In this document: positions 8,138 through 16,882 of the stretch, in pieces | Numbering within the stretch: the stretch's first letter is position 1 | Layout of the letters: every line of letters begins with the position of its first letter | Source of the DNA: Clostridia bacterium | GTDB taxonomy: Bacteria > Bacillota > Clostridia > Oscillospirales > CAG-382 | Assembly (NCBI GenBank): GCA_017625615.1 | Contig: JAGAKP010000016.1 | Coordinates: forward strand, 1 to 56,379 | DNA: 56,379 nucleotides | Direction of reading: 5' to 3' | Program-made: the position numbers and the translations under genes | Notes under the pieces: model-generated | Database searches by the model: none | Seen by the model: only the letters and a program-made list of their open reading frames with translations | What the model was told of the DNA's origin: nothing

Positions 8138-9036
8138 CATATTCTCCTCATAGCGTCCTTAAAGAAATCGGGCAATTCTGCACCAAAGGACATTATCTCA
8201 CCCGTTACGGGGTGTGTAAATGAAATATATTCAGCAAACAAACACTGTCCTCTAAGACCCAGCGTATGCTTGGGGTTACCGTAGACGGGATCCCCTGCAA
8301 CGGGATGTCCCATATACGCCATATGCACCCTTATCTGGTGGGTGCGTCCTGTTTCAAGAGTAAGCTCAAGATGAGTGTACCCCGCCAACCGTTCTATCAC
8401 ACGGTAGTGCGTGACGGCAGGTTTTGAGTTGACTTCGGTTACTGCGAACTTTTTTCTGTCGTTGACGCTTCTGCCGATGGGCTTATTGATGGTACCCGTA
8501 TCCTCGCGGATATTTCCAACCACGATGGCTCTGTACCGCCGTGTAAAGGAATGGACGGCTATTTGCTCCGCCAGACCCGTATGGGCGGCGTCCGTTTTTG
8601 CAACGATAAGCAATCCCGCAGTATCCTTATCTATTCGATGTACGATGCCCGGACGGATCTTTCCGTTTATGGAAGAAAGTCTGCCCGCGCAGTGGTACAA
8701 AAGTGCGTTTACCAGTGTCCCGTCGGGATTTCCCGGAGCGGGATGTACCACCATTCCCTGCGGCTTGTTGACCACCAGCAGATGATCATCCTCGTAGACG
8801 ATATCCACGGGAATGTTCTGAGGTAACGCTTCTATAGGCTCGGGAGGAGGGAGAGTTGCTTCCACAACGTCCCCACTCCGAATCTTGTAATTTTTTGTAC
8901 TTGCTTTTCCGTTTACGGTTACGGAGCCGTTAAGTATAAGCTCCTGCGCCGCGGAACGGCTGACGTCTTCTGCGGCAGACACAAAAACATCAAGCCGTGT
9001 ACCGATATCTTTTGTATCTGCTGTAAAAAGAGCCAT
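8137..9036 (-). CDS. RluD-type 23S rRNA pseudouridine synthase
   Basis: 299 aa. An N-terminal S4 RNA-binding domain (residues about 12-60; DVFVSAAEDVSRSAAQELI) precedes an RluA/RluD catalytic domain. The catalytic Asp is in HRIDKDTAGLLIVAKT near residue 138, followed by GRTHQIRVHMAYMGHPVAGD near 230. The family isomerises specific uridines of 23S rRNA helices. The gene follows lspA by 29 nt, the conserved ileS-lspA-rluD (B. subtilis ylyB) order, which supports the RluD branch, although the exact target uridines cannot be read. Confidence 0.92.
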   Translation of the reverse strand: MALFTADTKDIGTRLDVFVSAAEDVSRSAAQELILNGSVTVNGKASTKNYKIRSGDVVEATLPPPEPIEALPQNIPVDIVYEDDHLLVVNKPQGMVVHPAPGNPDGTLVNALLYHCAGRLSSINGKIRPGIVHRIDKDTAGLLIVAKTDAAHTGLAEQIAVHSFTRRYRAIVVGNIREDTGTINKPIGRSVNDRKKFAVTEVNSKPAVTHYRVIERLAGYTHLELTLETGRTHQIRVHMAYMGHPVAGDPVYGNPKHTLGLRGQCLFAEYISFTHPVTGEIMSFGAELPDFFKDAMRRI

Positions 9037-9065
9037 TTTTATTCGCTTTCCTGTAATTCTTTTTC

Positions 9066-9581
9066 TTATTGTTCAGCTAATTCTTCGCTTGCTTTCTGCG
9101 CCGCCAGCTTTTTTTCGACTTTGGGTTCGATAAACAGCATATAAACGCACAAAAGTACTGCGCCTACCGTTATAAAGGCATCTGCAAGGTTAAAGTAAAA
9201 CCAAGGCATTAAGGATGAGTGGAGGAAATCCACCACTGCACGCTCGCACTCAATGCCTGCGCGGAACAGACGGTCGATCATATTGCCGATACCGCCGCCC
9301 AACAGCATTGAAACTGATATTGTAAGCAAAACGTGTCTGCGGTTGTACTTTATAAGGTAAAACACGCCTGCGGCAATGGCCAGCAGTGAGAACACTATGA
9401 ACACCCAACGGGCGTTGCTTAACATTCCGAATGCGGCGCCGTCGTTCTCGGTACGGTAAAATACCAGAAGCTTGCCCAATACCTCAATAGATTCTCCGTG
9501 AAACTCCATCGTAGACACTACAAGAGTTTTTGAAAGCTGATCAAGGGCAACGGTCAATATAACGATTATAGCCGCTAACAT
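9066..9581 (-). CDS. lspA: signal peptidase II (lipoprotein signal peptidase)
   Basis: 171 aa from the ATG at 9581; a longer start at 9596 is possible but places charged residues before the first helix. LspA is a four-helix membrane aspartyl protease that cleaves the signal peptide before the lipidated cysteine. The catalytic aspartates are D103 (GNMIDRLFRAG) and D134 (YFNLADAFITVG); NDGAAFGM near residue 46 is the other conserved block. The start overlaps the ileS stop by 7 nt, so translation is probably coupled. Several lipobox proteins in the window (starting at 35108, 44492, 46193, 52382 and 53372) are likely substrates. Confidence 0.95.
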   Translation of the reverse strand: MLAAIIVILTVALDQLSKTLVVSTMEFHGESIEVLGKLLVFYRTENDGAAFGMLSNARWVFIVFSLLAIAAGVFYLIKYNRRHVLLTISVSMLLGGGIGNMIDRLFRAGIECERAVVDFLHSSLMPWFYFNLADAFITVGAVLLCVYMLFIEPKVEKKLAAQKASEELAEQ

Positions 9582-12376
9582 ACTACGCCTTTGCATCTGG
9601 GGCAGAGATGTCCGCCCTCTGTGTCGGTATAAGGAGTATCGGTATAAGCCCAGCAACGGTCGCACTTAACGCCTGAAGCGGGTACTACGCGAACAGCAAT
9701 TCCGCTTTCGGTCTCCTTGAAGGCGTCCTCGGGAGCGTTTTCTGTGGAAACGGTGGTTCCGCTTACGATGAACAGCTCGTTAAGCTCGGTTCCGAACTCG
9801 TTGAACAGCTTGATAACGTCGCTGTTTTCGTCGCCGTAGATCTCTACGTTTGCTTCAAGAGACTTACCGATGACCTTTGCGGCGCGGGCAAGCTCGAGAG
9901 CCTTCATAACGTCGTCACGTGCGGCGAATACTGCGTTGTACTTTTCCTCTCCCTCGTATTCAAGAGCGGTATCGTATGCGGGAAGATCGTTAAGGAATAC
10001 GCTTTCGGTATTGTCACCCTCAACGTGAGCGATGAAGCCCCAGGTCTCTTCTGCGGTGAAAGAAAGAACGGGCGCGAGGAGACGGGTGAGAGAGTGAACG
10101 ATCATATACATCGCGGTCTGTGCGGAACGTCTTGCGGGATCGTCAAGCTTTTCGCAGTACAGTCTGTCCTTGGCGATATCAACGTAAAGCTTGGACATAT
10201 CGTTTGCGCAGAAGTTGTTTACTGCACGGTAAATATCGTGGAATTCAAAGGTCTCGTAAGCGCGTACGCATTCTGCAACCAGCTTGTTAAGACGTGCGAG
10301 AGCCCAACGGTCCAAAGGACGCATTTCGCTTACGGGAACGCTGTGAACAGCAGGATCGAAGTCCGTTTCGGGATGTCCGAGGTTGGCAAGAAGGATACGA
10401 ACGGTATTTCTGATCTTGCGGTAGCTTTCGGAAAGCTGCTTGAAAATGTTATCGGATGCGCGAACGTCTACGGTGTAGTCGCTGGAAGCAACCCACAGAC
10501 GGAGAATATCTGCGCCGTAAACCTTTATGACCTCCTCGGGTGCAACGGAGTTGCCCAAGGATTTATGCATTGCTTTACCCTCGCCGTCAACTACCCAGCC
10601 GTGGGTAAGAACAGCCTTGTAGGGTGCGCCTTCGCCAAGTGCGCCAACTGCGGTAAGGAGCGAGGACTGGAACCAGCCTCTGTACTGGTCGGCACCCTCG
10701 AGATACAGATCGGAGGGCCACTTTTCACCTGACTTCTTGAGAGAAGCGTAGTGGGTGGAGCCGCTGTCAAACCAGCCGTCAAGAGTATCGGTCTCCTTGG
10801 TGAAGTGCTTGCCGCCGCAATGAGGGCATACGTATCCTTCGGGAAGAAGCGCTTGGGCTTCATCGGTAAACCAAGCGTTGGAGCCCTTTTCGCCGAATAC
10901 TTCGCTGATTTTATTGATAGTAGCTTCGTCGCAGATGGGCTTGCCGCAATCGGAGCAATAGAACACGGGAATGGGAAGACCCCACTGACGCTGACGGGAA
11001 ATACACCAATCTGCGCGCTCGCGGATCATGCTTGCCATTCTGTCGCCGCCCCAGGCAGGCATCCAGTTGACCTGTGCAGCCGCCTTGAGAGCCTCCTCAC
11101 GGAAAGACTCGACGGAGCAGAACCACTGAGGAGTAGCACGGAAAATGATGGGGTGCTTGCAACGCCAGCAGTGAGGATACTGATGCACCATTTCCTGAGA
11201 AGCAAACAGTGCGCCGGATTCAGCCATATCGGCAAGGATAGCCTTGTTGGATTCGGAATAGAACATACCTGCGTATTTGCCCGCTTCCTCGGTCTGATAA
11301 CCTCTGTCATCAACGGGAACGCAGATACGGATGCCGTAACGCATACCGGTATAATAGTCGTCTACACCGAAGCCGGGTGCTGTATGAACACAGCCTGTAC
11401 CGCTGTCCATAGTAACGTACTCTGCGGTAACGAGCATAGAATCTCTTTCAAGGAAGGGATGATAAGCGGTAGCGTATTCGAAATCGCCGCCCTTGAAGGT
11501 TGCGATTATTTCGTAATCCTCGACATTACCTGCAGCCATAACCTTGCCTGCAAGGGCTTCCGCTACGATATAGTTTTCGTTGCCTGCCTTAACTACCGCA
11601 TAAGTCTCTCTGGGATGGAGGGCGATAGCCATATTGCCGGGAAGAGTCCAGGTAGTGGTGGTCCAGATAACGAAATAAGTGTTGTTTTTATCGCAGATGC
11701 CGTCAAGAAGTCCCTTATCGTCCTTAACGCGGAACTTGACGAATATGGAGGTACAGGTATCGTCCTTGTACTCTATTTCCGCTTCTGCGAGCGCGGTCTC
11801 ATCGTGAGGGCACCAATATACGGGCTTAAGTCCCTTATAGATATAGCCCTTCTTGTACATCTCGCCGAACACCTTGACTTCCTCCGCCTCAAAAGCGGGG
11901 TCCATGGTGCGGTAAGGATTATTCCAATCGCCAAGCACGCCGAGACGCTTGAAGGAGGCCATCTGAAGCTGTACGAAATCCTCTGCAAATGCGTGGCACG
12001 CAGAGCGGAATTCGGCTGCAGACATTCTCTTTCTGTCCAGCTTGCTCTTTTTGATGATAGCGCTCTCTATAGGCATACCGTGGTTATCCCAGCCGGGAAC
12101 GTAAGAAACGCGGTAGCCGCTCATAGACTTATATTTGTTTATAAAGTCCTTGAGTATCTTGTTAAGCGCAGTACCCATATGGATATTGCCGTTGGAAAAG
12201 GGAGGGCCGTCGTGAAGGACGTAATCCTCCTTGCCGGTGTTGCGCTCAACCATTTTTCCGTATATATCTTCCGACATCCACTTTTCCTGTGTTACGGGCT
12301 CTCTCTGAGGGAGATTCGCACGCATGGGAAAATCGGTTGCGGGAAGATTAAGTGAATTTTTATAATCGTTTGCCAT
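9575..12376 (-). CDS. ileS: isoleucyl-tRNA synthetase
   Basis: 933 aa, normal bacterial length. The class I HIGH motif is read as HMGT at residues 66-69 in PPFSNGNIHMGTALNK. The KMSKS region reads AMHKSLGN, so the first positions differ from the usual KMSKS. Between them lie the CP1 editing domain (TTTTWTLPGNMAIALHP, YVTMDSGTGCVHTAPGFG) and DGWFDSGSTHY. The C-terminus carries the zinc-binding pairs CDRCWAY and CPRCKGVVC. The gene is 15 nt after divIVA and overlaps lspA. With only 15 nt upstream there is no room for the T-box leader that often controls ileS in Firmicutes, so expression probably follows the long operon. Confidence 0.98.
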   Translation of the reverse strand: MANDYKNSLNLPATDFPMRANLPQREPVTQEKWMSEDIYGKMVERNTGKEDYVLHDGPPFSNGNIHMGTALNKILKDFINKYKSMSGYRVSYVPGWDNHGMPIESAIIKKSKLDRKRMSAAEFRSACHAFAEDFVQLQMASFKRLGVLGDWNNPYRTMDPAFEAEEVKVFGEMYKKGYIYKGLKPVYWCPHDETALAEAEIEYKDDTCTSIFVKFRVKDDKGLLDGICDKNNTYFVIWTTTTWTLPGNMAIALHPRETYAVVKAGNENYIVAEALAGKVMAAGNVEDYEIIATFKGGDFEYATAYHPFLERDSMLVTAEYVTMDSGTGCVHTAPGFGVDDYYTGMRYGIRICVPVDDRGYQTEEAGKYAGMFYSESNKAILADMAESGALFASQEMVHQYPHCWRCKHPIIFRATPQWFCSVESFREEALKAAAQVNWMPAWGGDRMASMIRERADWCISRQRQWGLPIPVFYCSDCGKPICDEATINKISEVFGEKGSNAWFTDEAQALLPEGYVCPHCGGKHFTKETDTLDGWFDSGSTHYASLKKSGEKWPSDLYLEGADQYRGWFQSSLLTAVGALGEGAPYKAVLTHGWVVDGEGKAMHKSLGNSVAPEEVIKVYGADILRLWVASSDYTVDVRASDNIFKQLSESYRKIRNTVRILLANLGHPETDFDPAVHSVPVSEMRPLDRWALARLNKLVAECVRAYETFEFHDIYRAVNNFCANDMSKLYVDIAKDRLYCEKLDDPARRSAQTAMYMIVHSLTRLLAPVLSFTAEETWGFIAHVEGDNTESVFLNDLPAYDTALEYEGEEKYNAVFAARDDVMKALELARAAKVIGKSLEANVEIYGDENSDVIKLFNEFGTELNELFIVSGTTVSTENAPEDAFKETESGIAVRVVPASGVKCDRCWAYTDTPYTDTEGGHLCPRCKGVVC

Positions 12377-12391
12377 TTTTATGGGTACTCC

Positions 12392-13252
12392 TTAGTCTTC
12401 TTCGTCTTCACTGAAAAGTTTGTACATTTCCTCGTCGGAGCAAATGTTTGTGCCGTTATCGGCTATATCCTCGGGTATTATCACAGTAGCATCGGTTGCG
12501 GTATCGTCGTCTACGCCCTCAACGTCCTCAAGCAAAGCACGCAAGCCGTCATCAGGGGCTTCGATAGGCATTTCGTCTGCGGAAAGGATTATGGTATCCG
12601 AGGAGGGCGCATCTTTAAAATGAGCCACCAGATCTGCTTCATCAAGCTTTTCTTCCTCGTCCTTCTCCGCTTCGGCACGGCGGATTATCTCCTCCTGCTC
12701 GCGGCGGACACGCTCTTCGCGTATTTCCTCCTCGATGGTGGCTTTGACCTCGCCGAATATTTTGCCCACAAGCTCGCTGTCGGAGGGGAGAACAAGCTCC
12801 TCAAGCTCGTTTACGGAAATATTGCGTACGTCCTCTATCTGCTGGCGGTAAGCCTCAAACAGCTTCTTTTTGAAATCCAGCACGGTGGCGCGTACGTTCC
12901 AGAGCTCTTCCTTTTCCTTGGCGATCTGAGCTTTGAAATCCTCGATAACTGCGTCGCAACGCTTTTTGATGGATTCGGTAATAATGTCGGCACGCTCGTT
13001 GGCATCGCGTATTATTTTCTCGCCCATTTTTTGTGCGGAAACGAGAGTATTGCGTATAGACTCCTCTTCGTCCCGTATTTCATCAAGGTTGGTGACCACG
13101 ATACGAAGCTTTCTGTCAAGCTCGATATTCTCGCGGTATACCTCGGTGTATTTGTCTATGAGAAAATTGATATAATCGTCTACCTCGGACACGTTATAGC
13201 CCTTAAGGCTTTTGCCGAAGGATTTGTTTTTTAATTCGTGCGGCGCCAGCAT
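12392..13252 (-). CDS. divIVA: DivIVA-domain cell division/polarity protein
   Basis: 286 aa. The N-terminal DivIVA membrane-curvature-binding domain is clear: MLAPHELKNKSFGKSLKGYN then VSEVDDYINFLIDKY. A long coiled coil follows (about 35-130) with KMGEKIIRDANERADIITES, and a second charged helix with repeated R/E (about 180-215). An acidic tail ends at residue 286. DivIVA recruits partners to poles and division sites in Gram-positives. It lies between yggT and ileS as in the B. subtilis ylmG-ylmH-divIVA-ileS order, but ylmH is absent here. The acidic C-terminus is longer than in short DivIVA proteins and could bind a partner. Confidence 0.93.
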   Translation of the reverse strand: MLAPHELKNKSFGKSLKGYNVSEVDDYINFLIDKYTEVYRENIELDRKLRIVVTNLDEIRDEEESIRNTLVSAQKMGEKIIRDANERADIITESIKKRCDAVIEDFKAQIAKEKEELWNVRATVLDFKKKLFEAYRQQIEDVRNISVNELEELVLPSDSELVGKIFGEVKATIEEEIREERVRREQEEIIRRAEAEKDEEEKLDEADLVAHFKDAPSSDTIILSADEMPIEAPDDGLRALLEDVEGVDDDTATDATVIIPEDIADNGTNICSDEEMYKLFSEDEED

Positions 13253-13270
13253 CCGACACTGCCCCCTTTA

Positions 13271-13555
13271 TCAAAGAAATGTACTTGCCGTGGGAAAACA
13301 CAGGCATATTGCCAGAATTGCAACTATGGTGAACATATAGGATAAGTCCATCGGGAAGGATTCGAAAAATTCTATTTTCGAGATAAGCTTGCGCACGGGT
13401 GCTACGATCGGCTCGCTTACAGCCACAGCAAAGCTATATAAAAATCCCTCTTCCATTTCCATGAAAGGAAGAAACAAGCGCAAAACGATGGCAAGAGAAA
13501 GCAGGCAGAGAAATATCTCCACCGTGCTTGAAATTATATACAAAAGTATATTCAA
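13271..13555 (-). CDS. YggT family membrane protein
   Basis: 94 aa with two hydrophobic segments (about 3-28 and 70-90) flanking the conserved loop SEPIVAPVRKLISK near residue 47. This matches the YggT/YlmG family, small membrane proteins beside sepF and divIVA that influence division or nucleoid placement; the mechanism is not established. It lies 32 nt after sepF and 18 nt before divIVA. Confidence 0.88.
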   Translation of the reverse strand: MNILLYIISSTVEIFLCLLSLAIVLRLFLPFMEMEEGFLYSFAVAVSEPIVAPVRKLISKIEFFESFPMDLSYMFTIVAILAICLCFPTASTFL

Positions 13556-13587
13556 AACGTTATCTCCGTTGACTGCTTAAAAATGCT

Positions 13588-14034
13588 TTAGAACAGGTCT
13601 CTGGGAGTGGTGCCTGCTTTTTCTTCTGCAGCGGGAGCGTCCTTCTGATCGTCGGAAAGCTCTACGTTCTTGGGAGTGATAACGTATGTAGAGTTTGCAA
13701 CGCGGTTAAGGTTGCCGCCGATAGCAAAAGCAACACCGGAAAGGAAATCTATAATTCTTCTTATGGTTTCCTTGCTGGTGCTCTCGAGATTAAGAACTAC
13801 GGTACGGCGCTGAAGCAGATGCTGAGCGATGCTCGTAACGTCATCAAATTTTTCGGGCTTGATTATTTTCATCTCAAGAGATGCATTGGAAGATGCGCTT
13901 CCGGAAGGTCTTGAAGAGGTTCTGGTCTCCTTTACGGGAGCTTCTTCTTCGTACTCTTCATCGTTAAATTCGGTATCATCCTCGTAAGTGTCGTCAGGCT
14001 TGAAAAGGTTAGAAATGTTTTTCATGAATCCCAT
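13588..14034 (-). CDS. sepF: cell division protein SepF
   Basis: 148 aa. SepF tethers FtsZ to the membrane in Gram-positives. The N-terminal amphipathic helix (GFMKNISNLF) serves as membrane anchor, followed by an acidic, Ser-rich linker (residues 13-55). The SepF domain follows: IIKPEKFDDVTSIAQHLLQR, VVLNLESTSKETIRRIIDFL and GVAFAIGGNLNRVANSTYVI, with the typical G-hinge for dimerisation. Gene order yggS-sepF-yggT-divIVA is the classic ylmE-F-G cluster. Start with GGAGG upstream. Confidence 0.95.
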   Translation of the reverse strand: MGFMKNISNLFKPDDTYEDDTEFNDEEYEEEAPVKETRTSSRPSGSASSNASLEMKIIKPEKFDDVTSIAQHLLQRRTVVLNLESTSKETIRRIIDFLSGVAFAIGGNLNRVANSTYVITPKNVELSDDQKDAPAAEEKAGTTPRDLF

Positions 14035-14052
14035 GTGTTGATCCTCCGTTTT

Positions 14053-14721
14053 TTATAATGAATATTGTCTTTTTCCGAAAATTGCACTGCCTACGCGGAC
14101 CATATTTGAGCCCAGCGCGACAGCCTCTTTATAATCTGCGGACATACCTACAGATATTATATCTATAATATCACCATTTTTCGATTTTTTCAAGATGTCA
14201 GCGTATATTTTATATAAAATATTGTAGTATTCCTCCGTCTTTCCAACGGGCGGAACAGCCATAACGCCGCGAATACGAATATGGGGATAATTTTGCAGGC
14301 AGTTATAAAAGTCAAGTGCGTCCTCAGGCCACAGTCCCGATTTGCCTTCCTCCTTGCCGAGGTTTATTTCGATAAGGCAATCTATGACTCGGTCGACTTC
14401 CCTCGCCCGCTTTTCGATCTCGTTGGCAAGGGTGATCCTGTCAAGAGACTGTATCATATCCACCTTGTCGATAATGCTTTTTACCTTTCTGGTCTGCAAG
14501 GCACCGATAAGGTGAAAGCGCACACCCTCCTTTTTGAGAAGGGGATATTTTTCGCAAAGCTCCTCGGGACGGTTTTCGCCGATATCCGTTATGCCTGCGT
14601 CGATAGCCTCGTTTATAACGGATGCAGGCACCGTCTTCGTGGCGGCGACAAGGGTTACGCCTGCGGGAAGAGAAGCCTTGATGGTTTCTATGCTTTTACG
14701 CATTTCAGCTATATCCGTCAT
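14053..14721 (-). CDS. YggS-type PLP homeostasis protein
   Basis: 222 aa, a single-domain alanine-racemase-like TIM barrel that binds pyridoxal phosphate (YggS/PLPBP/YlmE family). The PLP lysine is in LVAATKTV near residue 29; other conserved blocks are GITDIGENRPEELCEKY, FHLIGALQTRKVK and SVGMSADYKEAVALGSNMVR with GSAIFGKR at the end. The family has no known racemase activity and buffers PLP and amino acid pools. Its stop side lies 18 nt from sepF; its start overlaps the HlyD-like stop by 4 nt (ATGA). Confidence 0.93.
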   Translation of the reverse strand: MTDIAEMRKSIETIKASLPAGVTLVAATKTVPASVINEAIDAGITDIGENRPEELCEKYPLLKKEGVRFHLIGALQTRKVKSIIDKVDMIQSLDRITLANEIEKRAREVDRVIDCLIEINLGKEEGKSGLWPEDALDFYNCLQNYPHIRIRGVMAVPPVGKTEEYYNILYKIYADILKKSKNGDIIDIISVGMSADYKEAVALGSNMVRVGSAIFGKRQYSL

Positions 14722-15962
14722 GATAACACCTTCCCTACGTAAAGATCGGTTCCCGAAACGATGATCATATCGTACAGAGACAATTGGGAAGCGGAAACGT
14801 ACGCCTTGTTATCCTTATCGGGCAGAGCGCAAAGATAGGTTCCGTTATCATCGTACAGTACTTCTATTTTCTTGAATATGACCGTATTTCCGTCAAGAAC
14901 GTATACGCCGCGGACACCGTCGAGCACGCGTACCGCGGAAGCGGAAACACGAAGTCCCGAATAGCTTTCCTTTACGACGTTTACCGTTTGCTTGCGGCTG
15001 AAATTAAGGGACGTCGGAATGGTCTTTGTGGAAAAGATGAGCACTATTTCGTCGGTATCCGTCTGTGCGATAACCTTTGAAAGCTTCATTTGGCACTTGA
15101 TATCCGAAGAAAATGGGAAGGAAAGAGTATAATTGCTTCCTGCGGTATAAAGCCCGAATTCGCTTCGCGTGGTCTTGCAGGCGATATACCAATAAGCGGT
15201 AGTTGCTATCTTTCCCGCGCTTCTGGAAACAAGCTCCGTATCCGGCGCGGAGGAAACGATCTTATCGAAATTATCCAGCGTGAGAGTGTTTACCGCGCTT
15301 GCGGTGAAGATATTCTCATAGCCGTCAACGTTGGAGTAATAGTAACCGTCGTCGGTAGCGGCGGTGGTATGCTTTTCTCCCGTAAAGGACGCCTCGAGAC
15401 GGGCGATCTCGCTTTTGCAGGCGCTTATCTGCATTGAATAATCACGTACGGTCTGCGTAAGTGCGTATCTGCGGTTTTCCTGAATAAGCAGATCGTTACC
15501 GGTACGAATAGCAGTATCGTAATTACCGGATTGAACTCCCTTCACCACGTCAAGGACGAGGCTGCTGATATTGGAATCGATAATTTTGTGGTCGGAAACG
15601 GTATATCCGTTGCCAACTCCGCTTTTTTCAAGGACCTCTATTCGTTGCTTCAACGCCTTTATTTTCTCCTGTGCGTCCGCATCCGCCGCCTCGCTGTAGG
15701 TAACGCAGACTTCGTTGCCCTTAAGCACCTTTTCGCCGTCCTCAACGAGATAACTGTTGGTACCGAAGGAGCCCGAATCCAGAACCGTTTCATCGCGGAA
15801 AAGGTATGCGGTAAGCTCTACCTTAAGATCCGCCTGCTGAAGGACGGCGTTTTCCGTCTCCACCGTATCGCCTACGGACAGCATAAGCTGAAGCAGTATG
15901 TAGAATATGATGGCAAGAGATATAATGGCGTAAGCCGTTTGTTTTAAAGCGTTTTTAACCAT
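14718..15962 (-). CDS. HlyD-like periplasmic-adaptor-fold membrane protein
   Basis: 414 aa. One N-terminal membrane segment (residues about 8-32; AIISLAIIFYILLQLML) precedes a mostly extracytoplasmic region. A biotinyl-lipoyl-like half (TNSYLVEDGEKVLKGNEVC) and a helical hairpin with LKQRIEVLEKS suggest the HlyD/membrane-fusion fold, and the C-terminal part has beta-barrel-like sections (SSDIKCQMKLSKVIAQTDTD and VYVLDGNTVIFKKIEVLYDD). No ABC exporter or outer-membrane channel is nearby. Proteins like this recur beside sepF/ylmE in Clostridia, so a role at the division site is plausible but unproven. It overlaps miaA by 19 nt and yggS by 4 nt. Confidence 0.7.
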   Translation of the reverse strand: MVKNALKQTAYAIISLAIIFYILLQLMLSVGDTVETENAVLQQADLKVELTAYLFRDETVLDSGSFGTNSYLVEDGEKVLKGNEVCVTYSEAADADAQEKIKALKQRIEVLEKSGVGNGYTVSDHKIIDSNISSLVLDVVKGVQSGNYDTAIRTGNDLLIQENRRYALTQTVRDYSMQISACKSEIARLEASFTGEKHTTAATDDGYYYSNVDGYENIFTASAVNTLTLDNFDKIVSSAPDTELVSRSAGKIATTAYWYIACKTTRSEFGLYTAGSNYTLSFPFSSDIKCQMKLSKVIAQTDTDEIVLIFSTKTIPTSLNFSRKQTVNVVKESYSGLRVSASAVRVLDGVRGVYVLDGNTVIFKKIEVLYDDNGTYLCALPDKDNKAYVSASQLSLYDMIIVSGTDLYVGKVLS

Positions 15963-16876
15963 TGTTCACATATCCTTTGGGCGGTATCGCCGCCGTTTTC
16001 ATCGGCAGAAACGAAAATAAGCTCCGTCATATGGCCGAAATAAGTAGTTTGCCGTTTTGCGTAATTTCGAGTGTGCTGTTTTAATTTCTCCACCGATTCC
16101 TCAAGGGTGCACTCACCGTCAAGATAAGGGAAAAATTCCTTGTATCCGATAGCCTGCGATGCAGTGGGAGTTTCGCGAAGTCCCATTTTATCAAGACTTT
16201 TCACCTCGTCGAGAAGTCCCTCCTCCATCATAATATCCACACGGCGGTTTATACGCTCGTACATAACCTCGCGGGAAGGAGGCGTGAGATACAGCATAAG
16301 TGATCGGAAGGGCTTTTCTGCAAGGTTCGTTTCCTCCAGACGGGATTTGGTTTTGTCCCCCGATGAAGCGATCTCTATTGCGCGGATGACTCTTTTTACG
16401 TTGTTGGGATGTATTTTTTCCGCCGAAACGGGGTCAAGATCACGTAAGATTGCGTGCAAGGCATCTGCGCCATTTTCTCGGGCGTAGGCTTCATACTCAC
16501 GGCGCTTTTCCTCGTCGGCAGACTCGGTCTCGTACAGTCTGCCCGAAACGAGGGTTTCTATATACATTCCCGTTCCGCCCACGATAATGGGCGTTTTTCC
16601 GCGGGAGGAAATATCCCTTACTGCCTCGGTGGCGAGCAAGCAAAAATCCGCAACGGAGAATTTTTCCTTTATATCAAGTATATCTATAAGATGATGGGGT
16701 ATTCCCTCCGTCTCTGCGTGCGTTGGCTTTGCGGTGCCGATATCCATACCGCGGTATACCTGCATACTGTCACCGCTGATGATCTCGCCGTTAAGAGACT
16801 TCGCAAGTCTTATTCCAAGTCCCGTTTTTCCCGATGCGGTGGGACCGAGTATAACTATGACCTTAGTATCCTTCAT
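15944..16876 (-). CDS. miaA: tRNA dimethylallyltransferase
   Basis: 310 aa. MiaA adds a dimethylallyl group to N6 of A37 in tRNAs reading U-starting codons. The P-loop GPTASGKTGLGIRLA (residue 11 on), GEIISGDSMQVYRGMDIGTA, PHHLIDILD, VGGTGMYIETL, and HPNNVKRVIRAIEI match the family in order; the C-terminal half contains GYKEFFPYLDGE and QTTYF. It starts 6 nt after queA and overlaps the HlyD-like gene by 19 nt. Confidence 0.97.
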   Translation of the reverse strand: MKDTKVIVILGPTASGKTGLGIRLAKSLNGEIISGDSMQVYRGMDIGTAKPTHAETEGIPHHLIDILDIKEKFSVADFCLLATEAVRDISSRGKTPIIVGGTGMYIETLVSGRLYETESADEEKRREYEAYARENGADALHAILRDLDPVSAEKIHPNNVKRVIRAIEIASSGDKTKSRLEETNLAEKPFRSLMLYLTPPSREVMYERINRRVDIMMEEGLLDEVKSLDKMGLRETPTASQAIGYKEFFPYLDGECTLEESVEKLKQHTRNYAKRQTTYFGHMTELIFVSADENGGDTAQRICEQWLKTL

Positions 16877-16882
16877 AGCCGC

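Noticed and set aside
10751..12355. 534-codon open frame antisense to ileS
   Set aside because: It lies wholly in the ileS gene, has no recognisable motif and reflects GC-rich codon structure of the real gene.
12377..12391. T-box riboswitch upstream of ileS
   Set aside because: Only 15 nt separate divIVA and ileS; a T-box needs about 200 nt.
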